Shown: piece after piece, positions 42,942-52,608 of the stretch
Layout: the number at the start of each line of letters is the position of its first letter
Position numbering within the stretch: position 1 is the stretch's first letter
Assembly (NCBI GenBank): GCA_016213435.1
Contig: JACRAL010000004.1
Coordinates: 1 to 64,000, forward strand
Origin: Bacteroidota bacterium
Lineage (GTDB): Bacteria > Bacteroidota > Bacteroidia > Palsa-948
Direction of reading: 5' to 3'
DNA: 64,000 nt
The notes under the pieces: generated by a model
Databases searched by the model: none
What the model saw: the letters and a program-made list of their open reading frames with translations, nothing else
Told to the model about the DNA's origin: nothing
Made by a program: the position numbers and the translations under genes

Positions 42942-45554
42942 TTATTTTTTCTTGCCTGCAAATTTTCTCTTCGCTTTTACAATTTTCAATTTTGAAGTTT
43001 TGAAACTATCTACCGGCTTCTTGTTGCTCAGTGATCGCTTCGGACTTGTGACTTCTGGCTTCTTACTTTTAACTTTTGACTTGCCTTCTTTCTTTGCCTT
43101 TTTAAATCCTGCAATTACTAAGCATTCCTCCAATTCAAGTTCTACCGGCTCTTTTCCTGCAGGAATTCTAAAAAACTTTTTACCTGCTTGAATGGAAGGT
43201 TTTTTCCATCTGTCGTACACCACTTTTACGCGTCTGTCTTCCTGCCAAGATTTAATATGTTTGGCAGCATCTTTTTCCATCTTCACTTTTATAAGTGGAA
43301 TTGCTTCGTTTATAGTAATGAGAAACGGATCGTATTGCTTTGGAAGAGGCGCATTGGTATTTTCGTATTTCAAATAATTGCCAAACATTCCTTTTGCAGC
43401 AACAATATCTTTTCCTTCATATTGGCCGATTACCCTTGGCAAGCGAGGTCCTTTCATGAATTCTATTATCCGCTCCAAACTTACAGTGTATGGGTCTTCG
43501 GTTTTCGGAAGTGAAGTATAAGCGTTCTTATGTTTTATGTAAGGGCCAAATCTTCCGATGCTGATAATGAGATCATCGCCCTCGTATTGTCCAAGATTGC
43601 GCGGAAGTTTGAAAAGATCAAGCGCTTCTTCCAGTGTGATGGTATCGATGCGTTGTCCGGGACGGAGCGAAGCATATTTTTGTTTTTCTTTATCGTCCTG
43701 AAGACCAATCTGCGCCATCGGACCAAATCGCCCTACGCGTACCAGCACATCTCTTCCCGTCTTGGAATCCTTTCCTAGAATACGTTCGCCCGATGCTCTT
43801 TCGGAATCTTCAGTGGTGGATTCTACAGTTTTATGAAAAGGAACGTAAAATTCCTTCAGCATGTCTTTCCACGACATTTTTCCTTCGGCAATTTCATCAA
43901 ACTCTTTTTCTACATGTGCGGTAAAATTATAATCCATGATCTGGGGAAAATATTTTTCCAGAAAATCATTTACCACAATGCCGATGTCTGTAGGATATAA
44001 CTTCCCTTTTTCTGCTCCGGTAATTTCAGTTTTAACCTCAGATTTTATTTCAGAACCTTTAAGCAGAAGCACGTTGTATTTTCTTTCTTTTCCTTCTCGA
44101 ATTTCCTTGTCAACATATAATCGCTTGATGATGGTGGAAATGGTTGGCGCATACGTAGAAGGTCTTCCAATCCCAAGCGACTCCAGTTTTTTTACTAAGC
44201 TTGCTTCGGTGAAACGGGCTGGAGGAAGTGTAAAACGTTGTGTCGCAGAAATTTCCTGCATGTCTATTTCTTGTCCAATTGTTACAGCAGGAAGAATTCC
44301 TTCTGTATCCTCTTCTTCCTCATCGGTTCCTTCCATATATACTTTCAGAAATCCGTCAAATAAAATAATTTCTCCAAGTGCAAGAAAGGCATCGTTAGTT
44401 TTGTTCTGAGAAATAGTAATAACAGTTTTTTCAAGTTCTGCATCTGCCATTTGCGATGCAACGGTTCTTTTCCAGATGAGTTCGTATAATTTTCGTTCGC
44501 GGTCATCTTCTGCTTCGATCGTTCGGTTATTTAAAAAGGTAGGACGAATTGCTTCGTGTGCTTCCTGTGCGTTGGCAGATTTTGTAGTGTACTGTCTTTT
44601 CTTCCAGTATCCGTCACCGAACATTCTTTGAATTTCATTTTTTGCAGCATTAAGTGCAAATCCTGAAAGATTTACCGAATCGGTACGCATGTAAGTTATC
44701 TTTCCCGCTTCGTATAAACTTTGAGCAACACGCATGGTGTTGGTAACGGAAAAACCAAGTTTGCGGCTTGCTTCCTGCTGCAAGGTTGAAGTTGTGAACG
44801 GAGCTGCAGGAGTTCTTCTGGATGGTTTTTTCTCTATATTTTTTATAGAAAAATTTGCGCCATTCAATTTATTCAACAGATCATTTGCTTCTTGTTCCGA
44901 TTTTAATTTTGAGGAAAGATCTGCCTTCAGAGTAGTTAACTTTCCCTGAGTATCTTTTACAGTAAAGATTCCGGATACCTTATAATAGGATGTGATTTCA
45001 AAAGCATTTATCTCTCTTTCTCGCTCCACCAACAATCGGACAGAAACAGACTGAACTCTTCCTGCAGATAAAGAAGGCTTTACTTTTTTCCAGAGAATAG
45101 GAGAAAGTTCATATCCTACAAGGCGATCCAACACCCTGCGTGCCTGTTGGGCATCTACTAAATGCCTGTCAATGCTGCGCGGATTGGCAAACGCTTCCTG
45201 TATAGCCGTTTTTGTAATCTCGTGATAAACAATGCGTCTGATTTTTTTCTCATTCAGATCAAGCGCCTCCAGCAAATGCCAGGCAATGGCTTCTCCTTCA
45301 CGGTCCTCGTCCGTTGCGAGCCATACTATTTCAGAATCTTTTGCAAGTTTCTTCAACTCGCTTACAACTTGTTTTTTTTCCGGAGATATAATGTAAACCG
45401 GCTCGAAACCTTTTTTAACGTCCACGCCCATTTCTTTCTTGGGAAGATCGCGGATATGACCTATGCTCGATTTTACGATATATTCATCGCCCAGGAACTT
45501 CCCAATGGTTTTTGCTTTGGCCGGAGACTCAACGATTACGAGATTTTTTGCCAT
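42942..45554 (-). CDS. topA: DNA topoisomerase I (type IA)
   Basis: Relaxes negative supercoils by passing strands through a 5'-phosphotyrosine intermediate. The Toprim domain begins NLVIVESPAKAKTIGKFLG and has WLATDEDREGEAIAWHL. The catalytic Tyr is in GKITYMRTDSVNLS. The C-terminal region carries repeats of the type SIGRFGPYIKHKN and AAKGMFGNYLKYEN instead of four-Cys zinc fingers, then a Lys-rich tail. Part of that tail (about 823-842, GKSKVKSKKPEVTSPKRS) is encoded by AAGTCACAAGT-like repeats. 870 residues. Confidence 0.97.
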   Translation of the reverse strand: MAKNLVIVESPAKAKTIGKFLGDEYIVKSSIGHIRDLPKKEMGVDVKKGFEPVYIISPEKKQVVSELKKLAKDSEIVWLATDEDREGEAIAWHLLEALDLNEKKIRRIVYHEITKTAIQEAFANPRSIDRHLVDAQQARRVLDRLVGYELSPILWKKVKPSLSAGRVQSVSVRLLVEREREINAFEITSYYKVSGIFTVKDTQGKLTTLKADLSSKLKSEQEANDLLNKLNGANFSIKNIEKKPSRRTPAAPFTTSTLQQEASRKLGFSVTNTMRVAQSLYEAGKITYMRTDSVNLSGFALNAAKNEIQRMFGDGYWKKRQYTTKSANAQEAHEAIRPTFLNNRTIEAEDDRERKLYELIWKRTVASQMADAELEKTVITISQNKTNDAFLALGEIILFDGFLKVYMEGTDEEEEDTEGILPAVTIGQEIDMQEISATQRFTLPPARFTEASLVKKLESLGIGRPSTYAPTISTIIKRLYVDKEIREGKERKYNVLLLKGSEIKSEVKTEITGAEKGKLYPTDIGIVVNDFLEKYFPQIMDYNFTAHVEKEFDEIAEGKMSWKDMLKEFYVPFHKTVESTTEDSERASGERILGKDSKTGRDVLVRVGRFGPMAQIGLQDDKEKQKYASLRPGQRIDTITLEEALDLFKLPRNLGQYEGDDLIISIGRFGPYIKHKNAYTSLPKTEDPYTVSLERIIEFMKGPRLPRVIGQYEGKDIVAAKGMFGNYLKYENTNAPLPKQYDPFLITINEAIPLIKVKMEKDAAKHIKSWQEDRRVKVVYDRWKKPSIQAGKKFFRIPAGKEPVELELEECLVIAGFKKAKKEGKSKVKSKKPEVTSPKRSLSNKKPVDSFKTSKLKIVKAKRKFAGKKK

Positions 45555-45733
45555 AAATTTTCAAAAATCAAATTACAATAAACAATTCCCATTTCAAATT
45601 ATGAGATGCACAAAAACAAAATTTGGTTGCAAAGGAAAACATTTTTTTTGTACGAAAAATATTTTTAATTTTTTCAGAACCAATTTCTGCTATGAAAAAC
45701 GGTAGAAAAAATAATTTTTAAAAGTGTCAGAAA

Positions 45734-47200
45734 TTATTTTCTGATCAGTTTTGCAACACTTTCTACATGCGCTGTATGCGGAAACATATCTACGGGTTGC
45801 ACTTTTTCCACAAAGTACTGCTCGCTCATCAAAGCGATGTCCCGCGCCTGCGTGGCAGGATTGCAACTCACATAAATTATTTTTTCAGGAGATATCTCGA
45901 GTATTTTTTTCACCACATCTTCGTGCATGCCTGCGCGCGGAGGATCTGTGATAATTACATCCGGCTTGCCGTGTGCAGAAATAAACTCGTTATTCAGAAC
46001 ATCCTTAATATCTCCGGCAAAAAATTCTGTGTTGGAAATATTATTTATCTCTGAATTTATTTTTGCATCCTCAATAGCTGCGTTGATGTATTCAATACCG
46101 ATCACTTTTTTAGCTTTCCCTGCTACGAAATTTGCAATAGTGCCCGTTCCCGTGTACAGATCATAAACAACTTCATTTCCCTTCAATCCCGCAAAATCAC
46201 GGGTTACCTTATATAACTCAAGCGCCTGAGCTGAATTGGTCTGAAAAAAAGATTTTGGACTGATGCGAAATTTTAGTTCTTCCATTTCTTCATGTATGCA
46301 GTCTTCTCCGCTAAACGGTTTTACTTCCTGATCAAAGATGCTGTCGTTCTTTTTCGAATTAATAAGGTATTGCAAAGAAGTTATCTGTGTAAATTTTCCT
46401 GAAAGATGTTTTAGTAATTTTTCTCTTTCAGATTTATCTTCGTAAAAAAACACCATCACCACCATCCATTCACCGGTGGAGGTACTACGAATAATCAGGT
46501 TGCGGAGAAATCCATTTTGTTTCCGGATGTCAAAAAAAGTCAGATTGTTTTCGATGGCATATTTTCTTACTTCAAGACGAATGCTGTTGGAAGGCTCTTC
46601 CTGCAAATGACATTCTGCAATATCAAGCACCTTGTCAAAAAGCTTTGGAATGTGAAATCCGAGAGCATAAGCAGCGCTGCCCAGATTTTCCCCGATGTTG
46701 AGCGTTTGAAAATCTTCTTTCGTCAGCCACTTTTTATTTGAAAATGTAAATTCCAGTTTATTGCGGTAGTGAAAAATAGTTTTTGATGGAATGATAGGGA
46801 GGAACTGGCTCCCCTCTCCTGTGGGAGAGGGGTTGGGGGTGAGGCGACCAATTCTTGTTAATGCATCCACCACATATTTCTGCTTGAAAAATAATTGTGC
46901 ATCGTATTTCATGTTCTGCCATTTGCATCCTCCGCAAATTCCAAAATGCCGGCAGACCGGTTCGGTTCTTTTTTCAGAAAGCTTTTGGTATTGAATTACT
47001 TTCCCTTCCCGATAATTTCTTTTCTTTTGTGTGATCTGAATAGTCACCACATCGCCCGGAATTGCAAGATCGATAAAACATACAATACTATTTTTCCCAG
47101 AAGATGCATCCGCACCCTGGTGAGGAATACGACCAATGCCTTTTCCTTCCGTGCTTATGTCGGTGATCTCAATGTTTTCAAATGTCTGAATCGCTTTCAT
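45734..47200 (-). CDS. rlmD: 23S rRNA (uracil-C5)-methyltransferase
   Basis: RumA/RlmD-type enzyme making m5U in 23S rRNA. An N-terminal TRAM domain is followed by the iron-sulfur cysteines CRHFGICGGCKWQ and a fourth Cys in DIAECHLQ. The methylase part has VYDLYTGTGTIANFVAG (SAM), DPPRAGMHEDVV and YVSCNPATQARDI with the catalytic Cys. Residues about 119-130 (LTPNPSPTGEGSQ) are repeat-encoded and fall between the cluster region and the fourth Cys. 488 residues. TAACTTTG at 47206-47213 is a good -7 box just before the start. Could also be RlmC/TrmA-like in target. Confidence 0.92.
   Translation of the reverse strand: MKAIQTFENIEITDISTEGKGIGRIPHQGADASSGKNSIVCFIDLAIPGDVVTIQITQKKRNYREGKVIQYQKLSEKRTEPVCRHFGICGGCKWQNMKYDAQLFFKQKYVVDALTRIGRLTPNPSPTGEGSQFLPIIPSKTIFHYRNKLEFTFSNKKWLTKEDFQTLNIGENLGSAAYALGFHIPKLFDKVLDIAECHLQEEPSNSIRLEVRKYAIENNLTFFDIRKQNGFLRNLIIRSTSTGEWMVVMVFFYEDKSEREKLLKHLSGKFTQITSLQYLINSKKNDSIFDQEVKPFSGEDCIHEEMEELKFRISPKSFFQTNSAQALELYKVTRDFAGLKGNEVVYDLYTGTGTIANFVAGKAKKVIGIEYINAAIEDAKINSEINNISNTEFFAGDIKDVLNNEFISAHGKPDVIITDPPRAGMHEDVVKKILEISPEKIIYVSCNPATQARDIALMSEQYFVEKVQPVDMFPHTAHVESVAKLIRK
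46811..46844 (-). repeat. Palindromic repeat inside rlmD (CCCTCTCC family)
   Basis: CCCCTCTCCTGTGGGAGAGG followed by GGTTGGGGGTGAGG. The rlmD reading frame crosses it from the tail side and reads LTPNPSPTGEG without stops. Nearly the same bases as the lpxK copy (5621-5654). Confidence 0.87.
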
Positions 47201-47205
47201 CGCGG

Positions 47206-47213
47206 CAAAGTTA
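47206..47213 (-). promoter_or_regulatory. Putative -7 box of rlmD
   Basis: TAACTTTG on the minus strand, 5 bp before the ATG at 47200, matches TAnnTTTG. The mRNA would be nearly leaderless. On the other strand TACCTTTA (47229-47236) may serve the divergent gene at 47270. Confidence 0.45.
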
Positions 47214-47269
47214 GCAGGATAAATTGCGTACCTTTATATTCTTAATTTCGGAGCCAAATAAAATATAAA

Positions 47270-47770
47270 ATGGAAATGTTAGGTTTATTAATATTTGGTC
47301 CTGTTTTTTTAGGAATTATTCTACTTATTGTTGGGTTTCTTTTTAAGAATAGATGGATAGTAATTCGTTATTTATTATGGATTCCAGCTCTCTTGTTATT
47401 TTGCTTTTCATTTTGGATAAACTATAATCACAATTCCAAATTAAAAAAATATGAAAAAGAACTGACGGGAGTCTTTAAAATAAATTTAGAACGCTCAAAT
47501 CTTAGAGGGTATTCTCCGGAAAAATATAATACCTTAACATTAGTTGTTCGAGATGATAATACCTTTGAGGTCTCTCCTGCTGTTCCATTTATTAAAGTAG
47601 ATAAGGGAAATTGGTCATTTAAGGATTTTGAATTATCCTCAGCTGTATTAGAAGGAGATAATGACGAAGAGTACGTTAATGCTACTGGAGATTATTGGCA
47701 ATTTAATTTACCTAGCCCTCGTGGAAATGAGAATCAAGTTGAACGGATTGTATTTAATAGAATGAAATAA
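47270..47770 (+). CDS. Hypothetical membrane-anchored protein
   Basis: 166 residues with two N-terminal hydrophobic helices (about 4-24 and 30-51) and a hydrophilic beta-rich remainder (TLVVRDDNTFEVSP, GNWSFKDFELSSAVL, DYWQFNLPSP). No family recognised; the C-terminal part has the look of a lipocalin-like or domain-swapped barrel fragment, but this is a guess. The codons are AT-rich. The next gene rocD begins 23 bp later on the same strand. Confidence 0.65.
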   Translation: MEMLGLLIFGPVFLGIILLIVGFLFKNRWIVIRYLLWIPALLLFCFSFWINYNHNSKLKKYEKELTGVFKINLERSNLRGYSPEKYNTLTLVVRDDNTFEVSPAVPFIKVDKGNWSFKDFELSSAVLEGDNDEEYVNATGDYWQFNLPSPRGNENQVERIVFNRMK

Positions 47771-47793
47771 ATTTTATTTAGTTGATAAAAATA

Positions 47794-49023
47794 ATGACCG
47801 ACAAATCAGTTTCTCAAAAGGCAATGGAGTTGGAAAACCGTTATGGCGCTCACAACTACCATCCCATTCCCGTTGTACTCGACAGAGGCGAAGGAGTTTT
47901 TGTCTGGGATGTGGAAGGGAAAAAATATTTTGATTTTCTTTCTGCTTATTCTGCGGTGAATCAGGGGCACTGCCATCCGAAAATAATTCAGGCGCTTACG
48001 GATCAGGCGAAAAAATTAACGCTTACCTCGCGTGCGTTTTACAATTCTTCGCTTGGCGAATACGAAAAATTTATCACGCAGTATTTTGGCTATGATAAAG
48101 TATTGCCGATGAACACCGGTGCGGAAGGAGTTGAAACCGCTTTGAAACTCTGCCGCAAATGGGCATATGAGAAAAAAGGCATTGCTGAAAACCAAGCAAA
48201 AATAATTGTCTGCGAAGGAAACTTTCACGGAAGAACCATCTCCATCATTTCCGCTTCCACCGATCCCGATTCAAAAAATAATTTTGGTCCTTATACTCCC
48301 GGATTCATTACCATTCCTTATAATGATACGGATGCGCTTGCAAATGCACTCAAGGATAGAAATGTTGCCGGATTTTTAGTGGAGCCGGTACAAGGCGAAC
48401 GCGGAGTGATGATCCCTGATGAAGGATACCTGGCAAAATGTTTTGACCTCTGCAAAAAAGCAAATGTGCTTTTTATTGCGGATGAAATTCAAACAGGGCT
48501 TGGAAGAACAGGAAAACGCCTTTGCTGCGATCATGAAAATGTACATCCTGATATTTTAATTTTAGGCAAAGCGCTTTCCGGAGGAACAATGCCTGTTGCT
48601 GCCATACTTGCCAATGACGAGATCATGCTTTGCATCAAGCCGGGTGAGCATGGGTCAACCTACGGAGGAAATTCTCTTGCCTGCAAAGTGGCAATGGCTT
48701 CGATACATGCTTTGGAAGAAGAAAAAATGTACGACAATTCTTTGCATCTTGGGAAGATTCTTTTGACTGAACTGAGAAAACTTCAATCTGAGAAACCGGA
48801 TGTTGTTGCAAACGTTAGAGGAAAAGGACTTTTTGTCGCCATCATCATCAAGGAAAGAAAAAATAAAACTGCCTGGGAACTTTGCCTTGCATTGAAAGAA
48901 AATGGATTGCTTGCAAAACCAACTCACGGGGATATCATCCGTCTCGCTCCTCCGCTTATCATGACGGAATCTCAACTAATGGAATGTGTTTCTATTCTGA
49001 GAAAAACTATTTTGGAGTTTTAA
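47794..49023 (+). CDS. rocD: Ornithine--oxo-acid aminotransferase
   Basis: PLP-dependent aminotransferase class III converting ornithine and 2-oxoglutarate to glutamate-5-semialdehyde and glutamate. Seen: [79 protein letters not shown] and the Schiff-base Lys in [12 protein letters not shown]. The ATG at 47794 fits the family N-terminus (a TTG lies four codons earlier). 409 residues. The 3' end overlaps the convergent gene by 17 bp. Confidence 0.95.
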   Translation: MTDKSVSQKAMELENRYGAHNYHPIPVVLDRGEGVFVWDVEGKKYFDFLSAYSAVNQGHCHPKIIQALTDQAKKLTLTSRAFYNSSLGEYEKFITQYFGYDKVLPMNTGAEGVETALKLCRKWAYEKKGIAENQAKIIVCEGNFHGRTISIISASTDPDSKNNFGPYTPGFITIPYNDTDALANALKDRNVAGFLVEPVQGERGVMIPDEGYLAKCFDLCKKANVLFIADEIQTGLGRTGKRLCCDHENVHPDILILGKALSGGTMPVAAILANDEIMLCIKPGEHGSTYGGNSLACKVAMASIHALEEEKMYDNSLHLGKILLTELRKLQSEKPDVVANVRGKGLFVAIIIKERKNKTAWELCLALKENGLLAKPTHGDIIRLAPPLIMTESQLMECVSILRKTILEF

Positions 49024-49699
49024 TTTTATCACATACAAACACCCAATTCTCCGTACTTCTGGCAAAAAGCCTTATCCATTCGGTATGTCCTATCAGATTA
49101 TTCATCTGCTTGTATAAGTGCGCACCCTTATCTCTGGTTTTTTCATCCCGGGCAATAAAATTGTAAAATAAAATTCCCTCAGGCGATAAAACTTTACTCA
49201 GAGCGGATAAAAAATTCTCATCCTGAAATTTTTCAGGAATGATGGGGTCAACAAAAATATCCACGACAACTAAATCAAAAGGAGTAAGAGATGAGTTCTG
49301 AACAAAATCATACGCATCGGTGGAATGAAGCGAAAGTTTTTTGTATTTATCAAGAGAAAAATATTTTTTTGCCAGCTCAATTACCATTTCATCTTTTTCT
49401 ACTCCGGTGATCTCGATATCTTTTCCGTATTCACCTTGCAATATGCTCGCCACACTTCCGCCTCCAAAACCGAGTATCAGCACATTTTTTATTTTTCTGT
49501 CTTTTATCCTGAATTGGCTGAACGCTTTTTGAAAAACCCTGTGCAGTCCGCCAAAAGAATAATTTACACGAGCAGTATCCAGCACATATTTCCCATTCGT
49601 ATAAAGAATCTCGAGTTTTCCGCTCACTTCACTTTTCCTTTCTTCAATCGGGTAGGTGACCAAAAAACTGCTGAGAAACCGTATAACTGATTTTATCAC
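49007..49699 (-). CDS. Spermidine-synthase-like methyltransferase-fold protein
   Basis: 230 residues with a Rossmann SAM-type fold: [17 protein letters not shown] (motif I), [18 protein letters not shown] and [18 protein letters not shown]. It resembles spermidine synthase family proteins but is short and lacks a clear polyamine-binding N-terminus, so decarboxylated-SAM use is doubtful. The gene upstream (YihY) overlaps its start by 4 bp, so they are probably co-translated. Probable role: a small-molecule transferase, unknown. Confidence 0.78.
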   Translation of the reverse strand: MIKSVIRFLSSFLVTYPIEERKSEVSGKLEILYTNGKYVLDTARVNYSFGGLHRVFQKAFSQFRIKDRKIKNVLILGFGGGSVASILQGEYGKDIEITGVEKDEMVIELAKKYFSLDKYKKLSLHSTDAYDFVQNSSLTPFDLVVVDIFVDPIIPEKFQDENFLSALSKVLSPEGILFYNFIARDEKTRDKGAHLYKQMNNLIGHTEWIRLFARSTENWVFVCDKIKTPK

Positions 49700-50634
49700 G
49701 CAGAAATCGGATTTTGTAAAGACTCTTTGTCTCTCTTTGCCTTGTGAATGCTTGCATTCAGATCAAAACCCAAAAGCACAACGAGCGAATTAAAATAGAT
49801 CCACAGCAAAACTACGATCAAGGTTCCGATGGATCCGTATAATTTATTGTAAGTGCCAAAATGATTTACATAGAAGGCAAATCCTACCGACATCATGAGG
49901 GATAAAACCGTGGCAAGCATGGAGCCGGCAGAAGCAAATTTCCATCCTGATTTGCGCGAGGGGCCAAGGTAAAATGTAAATGAAATAAGAAAATAAAAAA
50001 GTGCGAATACAATGATCCATCTTCCTCCCAATATCAGGTAATAGGCGATTTCATCCTGCTTAAAAATTTTCCGTAAGGCGATCTCGCTGATAATAATGAG
50101 CGCAATGGCAGTCATCATCAGCAATGTGGCAATGACAACAAGAAAAATAGAAACCAACCGCTGCTGAAACCCGGTACGAGTTTCAATGTCGTGGTAGGTG
50201 TTATTAAACGCAGTGATTAACGCGTTAAATCCGTTCGTGGAAAAATATAAAGCGGAAAAAAATCCTATGGACAATAATCCGCCACGCTGATTCGTCACAA
50301 TATCTAAGATGGTATCTTTTGTGGCCTCGTATGCATTGTGCGGCATGAAACTCTGAAGCAAGTTAAGAAGTTGATCCTGAAAATGCGCTATAGGAATGTA
50401 GGGGATGAGTGTGAAAACAAAAATGATGGAAGGGAAGATAGCAAGAAAAAAACTAAATGAAACGGCAGAGGCGCGCATGGCAAGTGTGCCTTGCATTATT
50501 CCTTTCCAGAAAAAACCGGCTACATTATAGAGCGGAAGTTTTTCAAAACCGGGCAAGATGATTTTTTTTGAATACTTAATAATAAAAGAAATAATGGTTG
50601 ATCCGAGTATGAATTGAATCATTCTAAGCCACAT
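49696..50634 (-). CDS. YihY/virulence factor BrkB family membrane protein
   Basis: 312 residues with six hydrophobic helices and the family pattern MRASAVSFSFFLAIFPSIIFVF and, near the C-terminus, FGTYNKLYGSIGTLIVVLLWIYFNSLVVLLGFDLNA, given here as key parts YNKLYGSIGTLIVVLLW and GFDLNA. Once misnamed RNase BN; proposed to be a transporter or envelope protein. It lies 8 bp downstream of the tryptophan dioxygenase gene and overlaps the next gene by 4 bp, so an operon is likely. Confidence 0.92.
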   Translation of the reverse strand: MWLRMIQFILGSTIISFIIKYSKKIILPGFEKLPLYNVAGFFWKGIMQGTLAMRASAVSFSFFLAIFPSIIFVFTLIPYIPIAHFQDQLLNLLQSFMPHNAYEATKDTILDIVTNQRGGLLSIGFFSALYFSTNGFNALITAFNNTYHDIETRTGFQQRLVSIFLVVIATLLMMTAIALIIISEIALRKIFKQDEIAYYLILGGRWIIVFALFYFLISFTFYLGPSRKSGWKFASAGSMLATVLSLMMSVGFAFYVNHFGTYNKLYGSIGTLIVVLLWIYFNSLVVLLGFDLNASIHKAKRDKESLQNPISA

Positions 50635-50642
50635 GAAAAAAT

Positions 50643-51641
50643 TTATTTACGGGTTGCATCTTCTACCCATTGTTTTCCCCAATTCTCTATTTCCTCTTTA
50701 TTCCATAGTTCCGGGTAGAAAATTCTTTTTTGAAAACGCGGAGGCAGATATTTCTGCCAGTTGGTTCCGCCTGTTGCAGCAATTTGTTTTTCATTTTTCT
50801 GAAGGTAGCGTGCAGCGGAACGATAATGTACAAGCGGCCAGTTCACATTCACGTTGATGTCCAATTGGCGAAGTGCGTTTATCAATTCTAAATCCTGTTG
50901 TTCAGTTGCCGAGAGCGATTTGTATTTTGCCCAGATATTTTTTTCTTTGTACTCTTTTGCAAGCTGAATGAATTGTTTGGAATATTTTTTTTCAAATTGT
51001 TTGAGTGTAAGCGTCTTTTTTCCGGTGGCAAGTTCGGTTGCGCCCTGCTTCCAGTAAATGTGTTCGTACATTTCTTCAATGGATGCATTCTTGCCTTGAA
51101 ACTTTGCTCGTACATTTTTATCTACCAACTGGATGAAATCTGTTGAGCTGATCTCCACCATCCGGTATTGGGCGCTCTGGAAACCGCTTGCAGGGAGAAG
51201 CGCCATTCTGTATAGTAGAAATTGCTGCTGTTCCATTCCAACTCCCATGATATCGAAAGATTTTGTGAGTGCTTCGAAATAACGGTTGATTCGTCCAATA
51301 CGCTCCGTAAAAAATTTCACATCGATCTTTTCATTCCATCCTTGATCTTCTCCATTGGCCATCACCTTTTTTCCGTTATGAGCGATTTGTTCCAATTCGT
51401 GAAGAGAAAGTTTAAAATATAATTCTGTTATCTGGTGGTAGATAATAAAGATCAACTCATCGGGAAAATCTGTTTTAGGATTTTGCAAGGTGAGAAGTTT
51501 ATCAACGTGCGTGTAATCCCAATAGGTGAGATAATTGGAGAGGAGTAAACCATCTAAATAATTTTCAAGCGATTGTCCCATCGCCTGATACTTATTATCT
51601 AATTTTTTCAGGCGTTCTGTGATCTCTGAGGTGAATTCCAT
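50643..51641 (-). CDS. Tryptophan 2,3-dioxygenase family protein
   Basis: Heme dioxygenase opening the indole ring of tryptophan, first step of the kynurenine pathway. 332 residues. Seen are LTYWDYTHVDKLLTLQNP, FIIYHQITELYFKLSLHELEQI (the substrate-binding helix, compare HQAWELWFK of characterised enzymes), LPASGFQSAQYRMVEI, and the probable heme-ligand His in NWPLVHYRSAARYL. No other kynurenine gene is in the window. Bacteroidota members typically stand beside DUF3108, as here (54 bp upstream). Confidence 0.9.
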   Translation of the reverse strand: MEFTSEITERLKKLDNKYQAMGQSLENYLDGLLLSNYLTYWDYTHVDKLLTLQNPKTDFPDELIFIIYHQITELYFKLSLHELEQIAHNGKKVMANGEDQGWNEKIDVKFFTERIGRINRYFEALTKSFDIMGVGMEQQQFLLYRMALLPASGFQSAQYRMVEISSTDFIQLVDKNVRAKFQGKNASIEEMYEHIYWKQGATELATGKKTLTLKQFEKKYSKQFIQLAKEYKEKNIWAKYKSLSATEQQDLELINALRQLDINVNVNWPLVHYRSAARYLQKNEKQIAATGGTNWQKYLPPRFQKRIFYPELWNKEEIENWGKQWVEDATRK

Positions 51642-51695
51642 ATTAAAAACAATAATTATTTGAAAACGAAAATACGAATAACGATTAACTAATAA

Positions 51696-52538
51696 CTACT
51701 TTTTCTCTTCCAGTGCAAGAGGATGAATAAGCCCTGCATATTCGGTAAGATCCATTTTGATAGAACCGACAAGCACTTTTGCTTCGGCACGGATGGGAAT
51801 CCGGTTTCTGTCATCAGAGATCCATGCGTTCATGTCTTCTTCTTTTTTGAAAACTCTTCCCTTCTGAACCACCGGATGGAATCTTATGCAGCGAATTTTT
51901 CCTATGTCAGAATTGATCGTTTCTTTCCCCATAAATTTTATTTTCAGTGACCATGCCGTGTCGTCCACAAAACAAGGGAACTCAAAAATATCTCCTTCTT
52001 TTGCATTGGAGAAATCAATTGTGCGTGCATAGTAAAAAGCAGAAGTCATATCCTGAACATTATCGGGCACATCGAATTTTTTTCCATTCATATCCATCGT
52101 GTTCTTGTAGTGATTGAATATCTGGTTCTGTTCTATCTTATAACCTCCTTCGCTCACGCGCCTGATGAAAAGCCATGGGATTATTGCCTCTTCGTCAATG
52201 TAGGATTCATACCTGTCACGCACTTTGAAAAACCAGTCGAAGGAACTATTTGTATTTCCTATCCCAACAACGTGCAGGGTATTTCTTCCTCCGATCTGCC
52301 TGTTCTCATCTATCACACTCATGGTTACTTCACCTGCATTGATGAAACCGTAATGCATGCGGTAGGTAAGTTTTTCTCCGCGCCTGAAAGCTTCGTTTTT
52401 TTGTGTGCGCAAGGGACCATCTTGCCTCAGCCCCGACTCATTTCCAAAGGATGAGGGTGATTTACTTTCCTGAAAAACAAAAGCAGTAATAATGGTAAAA
52501 ATGACAGAAGAAAAAAATATGATTATAAAATTTTTCAT
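51696..52538 (-). CDS. DUF3108 periplasmic protein
   Basis: A signal peptide starts at the ATG at 52538 (MKNFIIIFFSSVIFTIITAF); an earlier in-frame start at 52562 adds eight residues. The mature protein has the DUF3108 beginning RRGEKLTYRMHYGFINAGEVTMSV and FDWFFKVRDRYESYID, forming a beta-barrel-like fold of unknown function in the envelope. 280 residues. Same strand as the dioxygenase gene that follows. Confidence 0.88.
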   Translation of the reverse strand: MKNFIIIFFSSVIFTIITAFVFQESKSPSSFGNESGLRQDGPLRTQKNEAFRRGEKLTYRMHYGFINAGEVTMSVIDENRQIGGRNTLHVVGIGNTNSSFDWFFKVRDRYESYIDEEAIIPWLFIRRVSEGGYKIEQNQIFNHYKNTMDMNGKKFDVPDNVQDMTSAFYYARTIDFSNAKEGDIFEFPCFVDDTAWSLKIKFMGKETINSDIGKIRCIRFHPVVQKGRVFKKEEDMNAWISDDRNRIPIRAEAKVLVGSIKMDLTEYAGLIHPLALEEKK

Positions 52539-52573
52539 ACCGATTATCTCTGAGCAAAGCACGTGCCAACTTT

Positions 52574-52601
52574 CCCTTTCCTTTTCCCGAAGAGAAAGGG
52601 G
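52574..52601. repeat. Intergenic hairpin between leuS and DUF3108
   Basis: CCCTTTC...GAAAGGG with an inner TCCCGAAGA, followed by G and TATGTGG. It is a weaker relative of the hairpin family; it might also act as a processing or termination site after leuS. Confidence 0.5.
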
Positions 52602-52608
52602 TATGTGG

